Positions 17,065-26,979 of a stretch of DNA of 64,000 nt are shown one piece after another. Positions within the stretch are counted from its first letter, which is position 1. Each line of letters opens with the position of its first letter. This stretch comes from Methanobrevibacter millerae. Its GTDB lineage: Archaea; Methanobacteriota; Methanobacteria; Methanobacteriales; Methanobacteriaceae. A program made the position numbers and the translations under genes. The notes under the pieces were generated by a model. That model did not search any database, was not told the origin of the DNA, and worked only from the letters and a program-made list of their open reading frames with translations. The stretch lies in NCBI RefSeq assembly GCF_001477655.1, contig NZ_CP011266.1:62001-126000 (forward strand). The letters are read 5' to 3'.

Positions 17065-17832
17065 GTAATCTTTTAATAAATTCAAATCTCCAGTTAAATC
17101 TATTTTTAATGGAGTTATTGTAGTTTTTTGAGCTACTTTTAATTCATAACCGTCGCTGCCTTTTTTATCTGATGTGTAAGGTTCACCGCCAATCCAGTAA
17201 TATGGTTGCCCTCTTGGATCCAGTCTTTTTTCCATTATTGGATTATACATTCTATTTCCTAATTTAACTACTTCAAATTCATCATTAATCGGGTTTGCCG
17301 GAATATTCACATTCAATAAGTCAATGCCTTCGGGCAATCCTTTTTTCAATACTATTTTGGCTAACTTGTTAAGCATTTTTTCAGCAAAACTAAAATCAAT
17401 GTCCACTTCCCCATTTTCAAATTTAATGTCGTCTCTTGTCACTTCCTGGGAAATGGCTATTGTGGGAATTCCAAAGCTTGCTGCTTCAAGTGCAGCCCCC
17501 ACTGTTCCGGATGTAGTTAACTCTGCTTTTCCTAAATTAAAACCAGTATTTATTCCGGATATCATTAAATCCGGCTTTTCATCAAGTAATTCAAATAGGC
17601 CTATTGTCACGGCATCTGTTGGTGTTCCTGTAACTCCATAAGCTATGCTTCCATCTTTTAAAATTCTTTCTTTTACTCTTAATGGCTCATATAATGTTAA
17701 TGCGTGTCCAATTCCACTTTGTTGTAATTCTGGTGCAATGACTAATGTATCACCCAAATCCTCGACTGCTTTTTTGGATGCAAATATTCCTGATGCGGTT
17801 ACTCCATCATCATTTGATATTAAGATTTTCAT
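17053..17832 (-). CDS. surE: 5'-nucleotidase SurE
   Basis: SurE is a metal-dependent phosphatase acting on nucleoside 5'-monophosphates and other small phosphates. The N-terminal MKILISNDDGVTASG holds the metal-binding Asp8-Asp9 pair; further conserved blocks are SGTVGAALEAASFGIPTIAIS and DLLNVNIPAN. The 259-residue length is normal. No ribosome site precedes ATG 17832. The IS4 element begins only 43 bases upstream (duplicated target 34 bases upstream), in what was the divergent promoter region shared with the Mrr-like gene, so expression of surE may be altered in this strain. Confidence 0.95.
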   Translation of the reverse strand: MKILISNDDGVTASGIFASKKAVEDLGDTLVIAPELQQSGIGHALTLYEPLRVKERILKDGSIAYGVTGTPTDAVTIGLFELLDEKPDLMISGINTGFNLGKAELTTSGTVGAALEAASFGIPTIAISQEVTRDDIKFENGEVDIDFSFAEKMLNKLAKIVLKKGLPEGIDLLNVNIPANPINDEFEVVKLGNRMYNPIMEKRLDPRGQPYYWIGGEPYTSDKKGSDGYELKVAQKTTITPLKIDLTGDLNLLKDYLEI

Positions 17833-17866
17833 AGTATTACATATTTTATTTTAAATTATTAAAATT

Positions 17867-17875
17867 TTAGATAAT
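17867..17875. repeat. Left target-site duplication of the IS4 element
   Basis: TTAGATAAT directly abuts the left terminal repeat; the same nine bases abut the right end at 19634-19642. Confidence 0.93.
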
Positions 17876-17913
17876 CATTCCTAGAAACTTAAGGATTTAA
17901 CTTATTTTTAACT

Positions 17914-17935
17914 ATGTTTTCAATATTGAAAACAT
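17914..17935. repeat. Perfect 22-base palindrome inside the IS left end
   Basis: ATGTTTTCAAT is followed immediately by its reverse complement. It lies between the left terminal repeat and the transposase start and could form a hairpin that blocks impinging transcription, or be a transposase or host-factor site. Confidence 0.6.
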
Positions 17936-18122
17936 CTAATTTTTATTTATTTTAATTGAATCAAACGTTATTTATTTTAATACTTGTTTAATTACTTTTA
18001 ATTTATTTATATCTTATTTTAATAATTATTAATAGTTTATTTTAAATATTATGAGTTATATATAATTATATATGTAATTGAAGTTTTTTGATTACGAATT
18101 TAGTTAATTGGAGGAGTATTTT

Positions 18123-19388
18123 ATGTATTCTTTTGATAGGTTTATCAAAAATTTTTTTCGATTATTTGAGTGTTTTATATCAAAAAGATATATTACTGAA
18201 GATAATCGATTTATTAGGGATAGAAAAATGACTCAAAAAGAATATACTGCATTTATTCTTTCCCAAAGGAGCTGTACTAGTTATATTGAAACGATTAGAT
18301 TTTTTACTATGTGGATGAAGAAAGATTTTGAAACGATTTCGAGTCAGGGAATTGGAAAACAGAGAATGTTTATTGACCCTAAAGTGTTTATTGACATGTA
18401 TGAATGTTTTATTGATGAATTATATAACAAATTTCCAGGATTTTCAAAATTTAAAGGATATATTGTCAGTGCGTGTGATGGGAGTATTGTTGATCTTCCA
18501 AATGTTACTTTAACACGTGAAGAATTTCCTGTTGGTGATGAAAACTTGTTAAAAGAAAAAAGAATTCGTGCAAGAGTTTCATGCGTATTGGATGTGCATT
18601 CCAAACATATTTTAACTGTAAAAATTGTTGAAACAGTAGTAAATGAAATTGATTTAGCAATAGAACATCTAAATAACTTAAAACAACGATTAGACATCAC
18701 AAAATTAATTACAATTTATGACAGGGGTTATCCATCAATCGAATTAATGGCAAAAACTATTGATTTGAACTCAAAATTTTTAATAAGACTACCAAAAAAC
18801 GTATTTGCACATCAAATTAAACAAATGAAAACCAATGATGAAATAATACAAATCAACATGACAAACAACAGATTAAAGAAATTTGATGATGAAAATTTAA
18901 AAGAAAAAGCAAGAAAAATGGGACGATTAGAAATAAGAATAGCATTAATAGATATTGGAAATGAAGAACCAGAAATACTAGCAACAAATTTAACACCAGA
19001 AGAATTCTCAACAGAAGATTTAAAAGAATTATATGCAAAAAGATGGACAGTAGAAACAGGATTCGATAGATTAAAAAATCTCATCGAAATCGAAGATTTC
19101 AGCGGAATACGAAGACAAATAATCGAACAAGATTTTTACGCACATATATTCGTTTATAACCTAGCAATAACCATAAAAAACCACGCAGAAAACAATATAA
19201 CAAGAACACCCAGAAATAAAGATAAAAAAATAATTTATCAGTCGAATTTCGCAAAAATAATAGGAAATATCTATTTATTCTTCTTTGACATACTATTTGG
19301 ATCGAGAACAAAAAGAGAAGAAATAATCGATTTTTATAATAAAAGAAGCATCCAAAGAACTAACACAATACGAAGAACATCAATATGA
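18123..19388 (+). CDS. IS4-family DDE transposase
   Basis: The 421-residue transposase carries the IS4 hallmarks: first Asp in VSACDGSIVDLP (about residue 118), second Asp in ITIYDRGYPS (about 200), and the Y-(2)-R-(3)-E-(6)-K signature in YAKRWTVETGFDRLK (about 307-321), which contains the catalytic Glu. The frame is uninterrupted. ATG 18123 is preferred to TTG 18108 because GGAGGAG lies between them. The 3' half is strikingly A-rich compared with neighbouring genes, fitting a transferred element. It cuts and pastes the element through a hairpin or direct mechanism typical of the family. Confidence 0.95.
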   Translation: MYSFDRFIKNFFRLFECFISKRYITEDNRFIRDRKMTQKEYTAFILSQRSCTSYIETIRFFTMWMKKDFETISSQGIGKQRMFIDPKVFIDMYECFIDELYNKFPGFSKFKGYIVSACDGSIVDLPNVTLTREEFPVGDENLLKEKRIRARVSCVLDVHSKHILTVKIVETVVNEIDLAIEHLNNLKQRLDITKLITIYDRGYPSIELMAKTIDLNSKFLIRLPKNVFAHQIKQMKTNDEIIQINMTNNRLKKFDDENLKEKARKMGRLEIRIALIDIGNEEPEILATNLTPEEFSTEDLKELYAKRWTVETGFDRLKNLIEIEDFSGIRRQIIEQDFYAHIFVYNLAITIKNHAENNITRTPRNKDKKIIYQSNFAKIIGNIYLFFFDILFGSRTKREEIIDFYNKRSIQRTNTIRRTSI

Positions 19389-19633
19389 TGAAAAAGAGCG
19401 AAAAACCCCAGATGTTAATAACAAACATCCGGGAAACAAGAAAAAAACACACTAATCAACAATTCAACACACAAAAATTAGTGAGTTTTTAAATCTTGTT
19501 TAATTTTTTGTTCACAAATAATATAAAAAACTTACGAAAAATCAATTATCCATACCAAAATAATATAACAATGTTATTAAAAACCAATTATGATGAAAAA
19601 TTTCATCCAAAAATATATTAAGTTTCTAGGAAT

Positions 19634-19642
19634 GTTAGATAA
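19634..19642. repeat. Right target-site duplication of the IS4 element
   Basis: TTAGATAAT follows the right terminal repeat and is identical to 17867-17875. Confidence 0.93.
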
Positions 19643-19707
19643 TAATAAACTTTAATAATAATTTCATTTATAAATTAATTATAACTGAAACACATGCGGG
19701 TGGAATT

Positions 19708-20613
19708 TTGGAAAAACCACAGTTGATTAATTTTATAGCTAAAGTATTGGAGGATTCTGGTTTTAAAGTATACAAGAACTTTAAGACATCACAACGAGTT
19801 ATTGATATATATGCTGTATTGCCAACAACAATAGGGGATTTTGGTGTTGTCATGGCATGTAACAATTATGATAAAGAGTTTGAAGTTGGAATTGATGTAT
19901 TAAAAGAGATGGAAGATGCAGCTCAAAGTCTTAAGGCTTCAAAGGTTGCCGTTGTTACATCTGCTTATTTTGATAATCAGGCTACTAATTATGCCCTAAG
20001 AAGAAATATCAAATTGGTTGATAGGGATAATTTAACAGAATTGGCCAAAAAATATCAGGACAATTCCCAACAAACCACTTTAGATAGTGATTATTCAACT
20101 GGTGATGTTTCATATGTTGAGGATGAATATCCTGAGTATACTTATGATGCTTCTGATATGGATTATATAATGCGCAGACGTGACAGTAATCCTACTATTT
20201 ATAAAAATACATTATATCCTCAAGTTGAAGAGTATAATTCTCACAATTCACCTTTTTCATTTTTAAATAAGCGTAGAAATAAGAAGACCAATAGTCTTTA
20301 TCCTACAAATTTATATGATTATGGTTATTCTTCAGGCCCATCATTATTTGATCGCCTGCAGCCAATTTTAAGCAATCCTATTGCTGTTATTATAGTTGTT
20401 GTGCTCATTTCATTTTTATTATCTTTCTTATTTGGAAGGGTATTGAAAGTTAATTCTGGTATAAGTGGCTTAATTGAGATGGTTGTGGCATTAGCTCTAT
20501 CTTACGGTTTAACATTTCTTTATGTTGACAGATCAAGATTCTTTATCACCCGTGGTACTGTAATCTTCTTTATTTCACTTATAATATTGATTATTTTAAC
20601 ATTATTATTCTAA
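19708..20613 (+). CDS. Membrane-anchored Mrr/PD-(D/E)xK-like protein with degraded active site
   Basis: Residues 1-115 follow the Mrr-like restriction endonuclease pattern: an N-terminal helix, V-I-D-I-Y (Asp33), a core strand GVVMACNNYDK, then VGIDVLKEMEDAAQSLKASK and a C-terminal VAVVTSAYFDNQATNYA. In active enzymes the strand reads [EQ]-x-K; here it is A50-C51-N52, so cleavage is unlikely. A disordered acidic/polar stretch (120-210) is followed by three membrane helices (about 228-250, 254-275 and 282-301). The start is TTG 19708 with GGTGGA three bases upstream. The IS4 element sits 74 bases upstream. It may sense or bind DNA at the membrane; function is unknown. Confidence 0.65.
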   Translation: MEKPQLINFIAKVLEDSGFKVYKNFKTSQRVIDIYAVLPTTIGDFGVVMACNNYDKEFEVGIDVLKEMEDAAQSLKASKVAVVTSAYFDNQATNYALRRNIKLVDRDNLTELAKKYQDNSQQTTLDSDYSTGDVSYVEDEYPEYTYDASDMDYIMRRRDSNPTIYKNTLYPQVEEYNSHNSPFSFLNKRRNKKTNSLYPTNLYDYGYSSGPSLFDRLQPILSNPIAVIIVVVLISFLLSFLFGRVLKVNSGISGLIEMVVALALSYGLTFLYVDRSRFFITRGTVIFFISLIILIILTLLF

Positions 20614-20635
20614 TTTTTTTCTTTTTTTTGATTTA

Positions 20636-21691
20636 TTAATCCTTTTTTAATTCTAATATAATCAGTATTGCTCCTAAAAGATATAAAAACCAAATCATTA
20701 TGTCTGTCGGACCGGTTTCAATCCATATTAATGTGTGGGTTAATATAATTGAGTATATTCCGATTCCAACTCCTTTTTTAGCAATTGAATGGATTATTTT
20801 TAAAAATGCTCCCATAAACAACATCTGGATTGTAAGGCCGATATAACCAAAATCAAGCATTACCGGACCGAACATTGTTGAGGTTAGGCATACGTCATAG
20901 TGAAGGACATAGTTTCCTATAAATGATCTTGGGCTTCCTGATGAAAATATCATTGATAATATATGTCCATGGGTTGTTCCTGCAAGAGGAATGATTTTTT
21001 CAAACACTTCCTGTGTAAATGCCGCCCTGTAAAATATTAACTCAACGGGGTTTAACGTCCAGGTTTGTGTGGCAATGGACTGTGATGCAATATATCCTAC
21101 AGCAAGTCCTCCAGCAGCAATAACTGCAACGAATAGAATTCCAATCTTTTTAGAAATTTTTCCAAGATAATACATTGTAATGAATACGCTGACAAGTATT
21201 CCTATAACGGAGGTTCTATAACCGTTAAGGCCGAAAATCAATGCTCCAAGCAAAACTAAAAGTAAATATTTTCTATCATAGTATTTTGCAAGTAATATGT
21301 TAATTAAAATTAAAAATAATGGGTAAGCTATTCTCCAAAGATTAGTTGTTGCATTTGCTTTTAATACACTATTAAATAATGGTATTCCACCTAATAATAC
21401 CATATTTAGGCTTTGCAATATCAATGCGAATATAACTAATATCAGTATAATCTTTTCTGATAGAAAATTGATTTCTTTAGTTTTTTCTATTGTAAACTTT
21501 TTGGAAACAATAAAACTAGCAATTGCGAATAATATGGCCGCAAAAATTATTGTTATTATGGTTTGTGTGTTCAAAGGGTCTTTAAACCTATAATTAAAAG
21601 ATCCAATGTAACCCATTATCAAGAAAATTATTATTGCAATCGGTACAATATATGGATGGAAAAAATCTATTTTTCTAGGGCTGAAAGACAT
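20636..21691 (-). CDS. Oligosaccharide repeat-unit polymerase-like membrane protein
   Basis: The 351-residue protein has about ten membrane helices and the general layout of the Wzy/O-antigen-polymerase-like families, including a larger loop between later helices (about residues 215-270, rich in aromatic and charged residues). Such enzymes join lipid-linked sugar units at the outer membrane face. ATG 21691 lies 25 bases inside the end of the upstream cfbB gene and has GGAGG eight bases upstream, so the overlap is real and implies coupled expression. No functional link between the two is obvious. The polymerase call rests on topology and pattern only. Confidence 0.55.
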   Translation of the reverse strand: MSFSPRKIDFFHPYIVPIAIIIFLIMGYIGSFNYRFKDPLNTQTIITIIFAAILFAIASFIVSKKFTIEKTKEINFLSEKIILILVIFALILQSLNMVLLGGIPLFNSVLKANATTNLWRIAYPLFLILINILLAKYYDRKYLLLVLLGALIFGLNGYRTSVIGILVSVFITMYYLGKISKKIGILFVAVIAAGGLAVGYIASQSIATQTWTLNPVELIFYRAAFTQEVFEKIIPLAGTTHGHILSMIFSSGSPRSFIGNYVLHYDVCLTSTMFGPVMLDFGYIGLTIQMLFMGAFLKIIHSIAKKGVGIGIYSIILTHTLIWIETGPTDIMIWFLYLLGAILIILELKKD

Positions 21692-23010
21692 AAGTTTCCT
21701 CCAAAGTTAGGCATAGCGGCTACATGTGTATGCACGTAGCTGGCCAATGTATTTTTTTCCATAAATCCGTCTTGTAAATTGTATGAACCTTTTCCTCGAG
21801 TTATTTTGAATGCAAATTCATTTTTTGGTGTGTCTACAATAACTTTTGAGTAGTGGAATTCATGTCCATGGAATACTTCTCCTTTTTTAGATATTATGTT
21901 GTCTTTTTGAACTTCTGCAATAGTATATTTCAATGCCTGTACACGTTCTGTTAATATTGACTTGTAAGGATATACATTTACTACTGCATCTTCATGTATT
22001 GATTTCATAAGATACATTAAACCACCACATTCGGCAAAGATAGGGCGGTTGTCTAGGTGGAAGTTCTTGATATCTTTAAGCATACTTTGATTATTTGATA
22101 GCTCTTTTGAAAACAGTTCGGGATATCCTCCTCCAATGTATAGTCCATCAATATCCGGTAGGTTTTCATCACTTAATGGCGAGAAATATTCAATTTTAGC
22201 CCCATTTACTTCCAATGATTCAATATTTTCCTTATAATAAAAATTGAAAACTTCATCGTATGCAACTCCAATTTTTACTTTTTGCTTGTTTAGATTATTC
22301 CAAATAGGTTCCAAATCAGAGTTAATCTTAGGAGCAGTTTTGGCAATTTCAACCAATCTATCTAAATCAATCGAATTTTTAATTGTTTCACACCATATAT
22401 CAATGAATTTCAATGAGTTTTCTCTCTCACGTGCAGGAACTAGGCCTAAATGTCTTTGTTCTATTGAAATATTGTCATCGCGTATGATTCCTCCGATAAC
22501 TTCGGTATTCGTAATCTCTTCAATTGATTTTTTGGTTTTTTCGTAGTGTGCCTTGTTTTTAACTTTATTTAAAATAACTCCTGCAATGTTAATTTCAGGA
22601 TCTAATGCCTTAAAGCCCAATACCAATGCAGCAGCACTTTTAACTAAACTTCTGGAATTAATTATTAAAATAACTGGAGCTTTTAGGGATTTGGCTATTG
22701 AAGCGGTGCTTCCAATATCATTTATTGAGTCAATTCCTTCATAAAGGCCTCTGACTCCTTCAATAACTGCAATGTCCTTATCTTTCATCGCCTTATTGAA
22801 TGAGTCCCTGACCTGTCCGTCATGCATAAAGAATGAATCTAAGTTCCTGGAAGTATTTCCAGTTGCTAAAGTGTGGTATGATGGGTCGATATAGTCCGGA
22901 CCTACTTTGAACGGCTGCACATTATATTTTTCAGATAATGCTTTCATGATTCCTGTTGCAATTGTAGTCTTTCCAACTGCACTACCTGTTCCTGCTAAAA
23001 TAACTCTCAT
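21667..23010 (-). CDS. cfbB: Cobyrinate / Ni-sirohydrochlorin a,c-diamide synthase
   Basis: The enzyme uses ATP and glutamine to amidate carboxylates a and c of a tetrapyrrole. The N-terminal ATPase domain has the P-loop [10 protein letters not shown] (residues 7-16), [11 protein letters not shown] and [10 protein letters not shown]. The C-terminal class I glutamine amidotransferase domain has the Cys nucleophile in [10 protein letters not shown] and the catalytic His late in SYVHTHVAA. At 447 residues it is full length. In methanogens this family makes the Ni-sirohydrochlorin diamide on the way to coenzyme F430; the same protein could serve cobamide synthesis. It starts at ATG 23010 and shares 25 bases with the following membrane protein gene. 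Confidence 0.92.
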   Translation of the reverse strand: MRVILAGTGSAVGKTTIATGIMKALSEKYNVQPFKVGPDYIDPSYHTLATGNTSRNLDSFFMHDGQVRDSFNKAMKDKDIAVIEGVRGLYEGIDSINDIGSTASIAKSLKAPVILIINSRSLVKSAAALVLGFKALDPEINIAGVILNKVKNKAHYEKTKKSIEEITNTEVIGGIIRDDNISIEQRHLGLVPARERENSLKFIDIWCETIKNSIDLDRLVEIAKTAPKINSDLEPIWNNLNKQKVKIGVAYDEVFNFYYKENIESLEVNGAKIEYFSPLSDENLPDIDGLYIGGGYPELFSKELSNNQSMLKDIKNFHLDNRPIFAECGGLMYLMKSIHEDAVVNVYPYKSILTERVQALKYTIAEVQKDNIISKKGEVFHGHEFHYSKVIVDTPKNEFAFKITRGKGSYNLQDGFMEKNTLASYVHTHVAAMPNFGGNLCLSALEK

Positions 23011-23145
23011 GAATAATAATTTATTTTGATTATATATTATCTTTTTGAAATCATTTGATTTTAGGTATGGTTCTAAAAATCTTGATTCTAAAACTAAATT
23101 TTCAAAAATAGGATTTTTGGTAATTATAGAAAATTTTAAAAAAAC

Positions 23146-23175
23146 AGATTAAGAGGGCATTGCCCCCCTTAATCT
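23146..23175 (-). terminator. Strong terminator of the papain-domain adhesin gene
   Basis: AGATTAAG plus GGGC on one side (23146-23158) pairs with GCCC plus CTTAATCT (23162-23175) with one mismatch. On the minus strand it is followed by seven T residues (complement of 23138-23144). It includes the last codons of the gene. Confidence 0.8.
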
Positions 23176-26100
23176 ACAATAGTAATTTTGTTTGATATGT
23201 TAGTTCCATTGAAACTTGAAGTAATGATATATGAATCATTAGGTGATCCTAATCTAATATTCAATGCAGCATAACCTTCATCATTTGTGGTTCTTTGATA
23301 GAATACTCCGTTAATGTTGAAAGTAATATTTTGATTAGGGAAAGGATTTCCTTGACCATCAACTAATAATGCTTTGAATTGATCGGAAATACCATATTTT
23401 TTAACTAAGTCTTCAGCAAACAGGACAGGCAATACTTCAATGTTATTAGATACTCTACAGTCATTGTACATTGCTGTTATCGTGTAGTTTCCAGGACCTA
23501 AATTAATGTTTAATTTAGCCTGACCTGATTCATTGGTTTGGCGAGTGTACATTACACCATTGATGTTGAATGTGACGTTTTCACCAGCACCTACCACTTT
23601 ACCGTCAGCACCTAAAATAGTAACAACATATTGGGAACCGTTTCTGTAGTATTTTACTAAATCATCATTATCGATTACCCTAGATAATACAGTAATGTTG
23701 TTTGAATGTGTCTGATTATTAAATGGATGATAAGCAGTAATGACATATTTTCCAGCTTCTAAATTAATGTTTAATTTAGCTTTTCCTTCACTGCCATTTA
23801 CTTGGCGAGTGTAGAATACGCCATTGATGTTGAATGTGACATTTGTTCCTTCAGCTAAAGGATTGCCTTGGCCATCAAGGAAAGTGGCATAGTATTGAGA
23901 TTCATTTCTGAATATTTTTACCAAGTCATTACCACGAATAGTAGATAAAACAGTTATTGTGTTTTCAACAGTGGAATTAGTATAATTTTCTCTGCCAATA
24001 TAAGATACAGAACATGTATAATTGCCAGGGTTTAAATTAATGGCAATTGAAGCACTACCGTTTTCATCGGTTGTTCTATTATAAGAAACACCGTTAATAG
24101 AAAGAGTTATATTTTCATTTGCAAATGGATTGCCTTGGCTATCGAATAATTTTACTTCAAATCTTGTGCCGTTTTTATAATACATCACAATGTCTTCAGC
24201 TTGAATAATGACACTTTCCATGGGAATGGTGTACACTTTCAATATTGCTGTTACATTATCTTTAGCAAGGTCCTCCCAATTGACACCATCCACACTTCCA
24301 AATGAAACGTTTTCCTTATGATGATGTCTTGAATTAGATTCGAAAGGTAGAGAACTATTTTTGAATACAACTTTAAAAGTATCATTTGCTGAAATTGGAA
24401 TGTATTGTGTTAATTTGATGGTATGATAACCTGCAAATGGGCTTACGCCATTTTGTGTGTGTTTTAACACTCCATTAACATAAATATCAAATTCATAATC
24501 AACTCCCTCACTATCAAAGTAAGTACCCACGGCTGCAATTAAATCATCTTCAAGAGCAGTGTAGGTATTTGAGAAGTACTTGTATTGATCTACAAAGTTA
24601 TTTAACTGTCCCGCATCTGCTTGATAATTCTTATTGTATGGAACAGTGTTGTTAAATAAGTAAGCCGCATAGTATGGATACTGCTGAGGGTTTTGAGTAT
24701 TGAATGAGGTATCATAATATGATAGGTAGAAATAGCCTTCATCTCCCCACTCTGTACCCCAGCTGTTTTTAATAATCCATGCACCATCACCAGAAGGCGG
24801 ATTTAGGAAATTACTTGCAGGATAATTATCATCCCAACCAACAAGGGTTACCGCATGATTTATACCTTTAGTTCCATTGTAATAACGTGCAGCAGATGTT
24901 TCGTTATAATATTTTGAATTCTCACCTGCATAAATTGCCACTAGAAATGCTCCGTAGTCCATTAATGCTTTTTTAAAGATATAATTGTCTGTTGCATTTT
25001 GACGAGCCGGGAAGAACACTACGTCCTGAACATGTATACTTTCATTTGCCATGTTGATATGGGTGGATACTTTTCCAAGCTCATCATATCTATCCAGATC
25101 GGTTGGATATGGACCGTACCAGTTTACAAGATATCCGACACCTGTGGATTGTTGTGCACCTTCTAAAATTCCATCAACTCCATAAATTGAATATTGAAGC
25201 ATTGTATTTTGAATATTGTCCTGTGAAAAATTATATAATTTTCCGGTTGCTTTAAGCAATGCTGATTCTAAAGCACCGGATGTTGCAAATGTCCAGCATG
25301 CACCCATATTACCCTGGTCTCTGACAGGACCCACTAATCCATAATCCTTTAAATTGAATTTATCAGGTAAGGTGTCAAATTTATAAGGAGTGTTATTAAT
25401 CAGTGTTAATTCTATTCCGTCGTTTACCACAATTGTTGCATAAAATGTGTTGTTAACAGAAACTAAATCATTATTGAATTTATTGTCTTCGGCAATGTCT
25501 TGTGTTGAGAATACTGAGTATAGGGCATTTCCGTTATCCTTAAAGGTGTTGTTTTGTAATGTGAGTTTGGAATCATAGGTGAATACCGCATCCCCTTTGT
25601 TTGATCCGTGATTGTCAATGAAAGTTGAACCCTTGATTAATATGTCTCCTTTATCAAAGTACAATACTCCCCCAATTTCCAAATCTTCTTTAACAACATT
25701 ATTTCTCTTGAATGTGGAATTTTCAATGGATACATCAGCATATGATGTCCATAATACTCCACCATCATACATTGCAATATTATCTTCGAAAGTTGAGTTG
25801 ATGATATTTAACTCAGCTCTAAGCTGCATTACGGCACTTCCAAATGCCGCAAAACAACCATGGAATTTTGAGTTGGTGATTGTCACATAACCCTGATCAA
25901 TATCAGCAAAAATCACCCCACCATCCTTACCTGAAGTGATATTTGTAAATTCACAATCCTCAACAGTTAAATTAACCGCATATTTAACGCCAATTGCACC
26001 AGCACTATTCAAAACAGTAAGATTCCTGAATTTAGTGTTACGTACAGTCACCCTACCATCTTCACCATAAATTGCATTGGCATAGCTTGAACGTGAATTT

Positions 26101-26768
26101 GCAAAAGTAGAACTGTCAACAATCAATGCTCCGCCAGAAAAATAAATATGTGACCATTTTGACTCGATTCCACCTTCAAAAGTGGAATTTAGAACAATTA
26201 CATTACATTTTTCGTTGAAAAAAATGTCTGAACTCTTAGTACCAGTATTTGAAATAAATTTTGAATTGTTTACAACCAAATTAGTAGCATTTAGTTCAAT
26301 TCCACCAGAAGCATATTTGGAGGATGAGTTTTGAATGGTGACATTGTCCAGATAATACTCTGCATTTGGCTGAACGAAAGACACAGCACCATTTAATGCA
26401 TTTTTGATTATCAAATTTTTTAGAGTGACATTGTTCCCAATTATATTAAATATTCTTGCTTTTCCGTTTCCGTCAATACTATATCCGTTACCGTCCAAAA
26501 GGAAGTTGCTTTTGGAGACATTAATTCCATCTGTGAAATTGATGTCATTGCCTTCATCGTAGACATAGTCATGAGTAAGTTTTAATTCATTTAGACTTCC
26601 ATTTATCTCATTATTTAAATCATTGAAGTTATCATTTGATGAATCTACTTTTAACAGATTTCCCTCAGTTGTAAAATCTGTTATATTTTCTTCAGCCGAA
26701 ACCGCTGACACTGTTAATAATATCAGCAATATCAAACTGAAAACAATTGATTTATTTATGTTAATCAT
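23169..26768 (-). CDS. Secreted adhesin-like protein with papain-family protease domain
   Basis: The 1199-residue protein has a signal peptide (1-25), a right-handed beta-helix region (about 60-460) with repeats of the NSTF..N type, and a C1 (papain) protease domain at about 475-720. The catalytic Cys (about 491) is in NMGACWTFATSG, the His (about 638) in GINHAVTLVGWDD and the Asn (about 668) in WIIKNSWGTEWGDEGYF; all are intact. A lectin-like beta domain follows (about 740-840), then four Ig-like repeats of about 87 residues sharing VTFNINGVFYTRQ...LNINL. There is no C-terminal membrane helix, so it is released or held through its repeats. Substrates could be pseudomurein peptide or neighbouring cell-surface protein. 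Many N-x-S/T sites suggest glycosylation. Confidence 0.85.
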   Translation of the reverse strand: MININKSIVFSLILLILLTVSAVSAEENITDFTTEGNLLKVDSSNDNFNDLNNEINGSLNELKLTHDYVYDEGNDINFTDGINVSKSNFLLDGNGYSIDGNGKARIFNIIGNNVTLKNLIIKNALNGAVSFVQPNAEYYLDNVTIQNSSSKYASGGIELNATNLVVNNSKFISNTGTKSSDIFFNEKCNVIVLNSTFEGGIESKWSHIYFSGGALIVDSSTFANSRSSYANAIYGEDGRVTVRNTKFRNLTVLNSAGAIGVKYAVNLTVEDCEFTNITSGKDGGVIFADIDQGYVTITNSKFHGCFAAFGSAVMQLRAELNIINSTFEDNIAMYDGGVLWTSYADVSIENSTFKRNNVVKEDLEIGGVLYFDKGDILIKGSTFIDNHGSNKGDAVFTYDSKLTLQNNTFKDNGNALYSVFSTQDIAEDNKFNNDLVSVNNTFYATIVVNDGIELTLINNTPYKFDTLPDKFNLKDYGLVGPVRDQGNMGACWTFATSGALESALLKATGKLYNFSQDNIQNTMLQYSIYGVDGILEGAQQSTGVGYLVNWYGPYPTDLDRYDELGKVSTHINMANESIHVQDVVFFPARQNATDNYIFKKALMDYGAFLVAIYAGENSKYYNETSAARYYNGTKGINHAVTLVGWDDNYPASNFLNPPSGDGAWIIKNSWGTEWGDEGYFYLSYYDTSFNTQNPQQYPYYAAYLFNNTVPYNKNYQADAGQLNNFVDQYKYFSNTYTALEDDLIAAVGTYFDSEGVDYEFDIYVNGVLKHTQNGVSPFAGYHTIKLTQYIPISANDTFKVVFKNSSLPFESNSRHHHKENVSFGSVDGVNWEDLAKDNVTAILKVYTIPMESVIIQAEDIVMYYKNGTRFEVKLFDSQGNPFANENITLSINGVSYNRTTDENGSASIAINLNPGNYTCSVSYIGRENYTNSTVENTITVLSTIRGNDLVKIFRNESQYYATFLDGQGNPLAEGTNVTFNINGVFYTRQVNGSEGKAKLNINLEAGKYVITAYHPFNNQTHSNNITVLSRVIDNDDLVKYYRNGSQYVVTILGADGKVVGAGENVTFNINGVMYTRQTNESGQAKLNINLGPGNYTITAMYNDCRVSNNIEVLPVLFAEDLVKKYGISDQFKALLVDGQGNPFPNQNITFNINGVFYQRTTNDEGYAALNIRLGSPNDSYIITSSFNGTNISNKITIVD

Positions 26769-26979
26769 AATATAATTTAAGAAAACAGTAACATATATAA
26801 TTTACATAAAAATAACATTTCCTTTTCATTTCTTTGATTAAATCAAAAATTCAATGAATATTTTTTTGTTTGAATCAAAATACTAAATAATTCACTCGAT
26901 TTTACATTCTTTTTATATTAATTAAATCATTTTATATAATATTAAAAATAAAAATTAAATCATAATATATGGTGGTCAA

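Larger units (their letters stand above)
17876..19633 (+). mobile_element. Complete IS4-family insertion sequence, 1758 bp
   Basis: The element is bounded by perfect 17-base terminal inverted repeats: CATTCCTAGAAACTTAA at 17876-17892 and its reverse complement at 19617-19633. It is flanked by the 9-base direct repeat TTAGATAAT on both sides. One intact transposase gene fills the centre. The 230-base left non-coding part holds a perfect 22-base palindrome (17914-17935). The right non-coding part (19389-19616) holds a small hairpin near 19410-19436 and an inverted CACTAAT/ATTAGTG pair followed by T-rich sequence, likely a terminator. Undamaged ends, gene and duplication indicate a recent insertion. 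The left half is T-rich on the plus strand while the 3' half of the gene is very A-rich. Confidence 0.95.

Noticed and set aside
19692-19702. ACATGCGGGTG shared with 59557-59567 as a dispersed repeat
   Set aside because: Only 11 bases, and one copy contains the ribosome site of a gene; no longer similarity flanks it.
21667-21691. 25-base overlap of cfbB with the membrane protein gene as a possible frameshift
   Set aside because: Both frames are complete and the downstream ATG has a well-spaced GGAGG, so it is an ordinary gene overlap.
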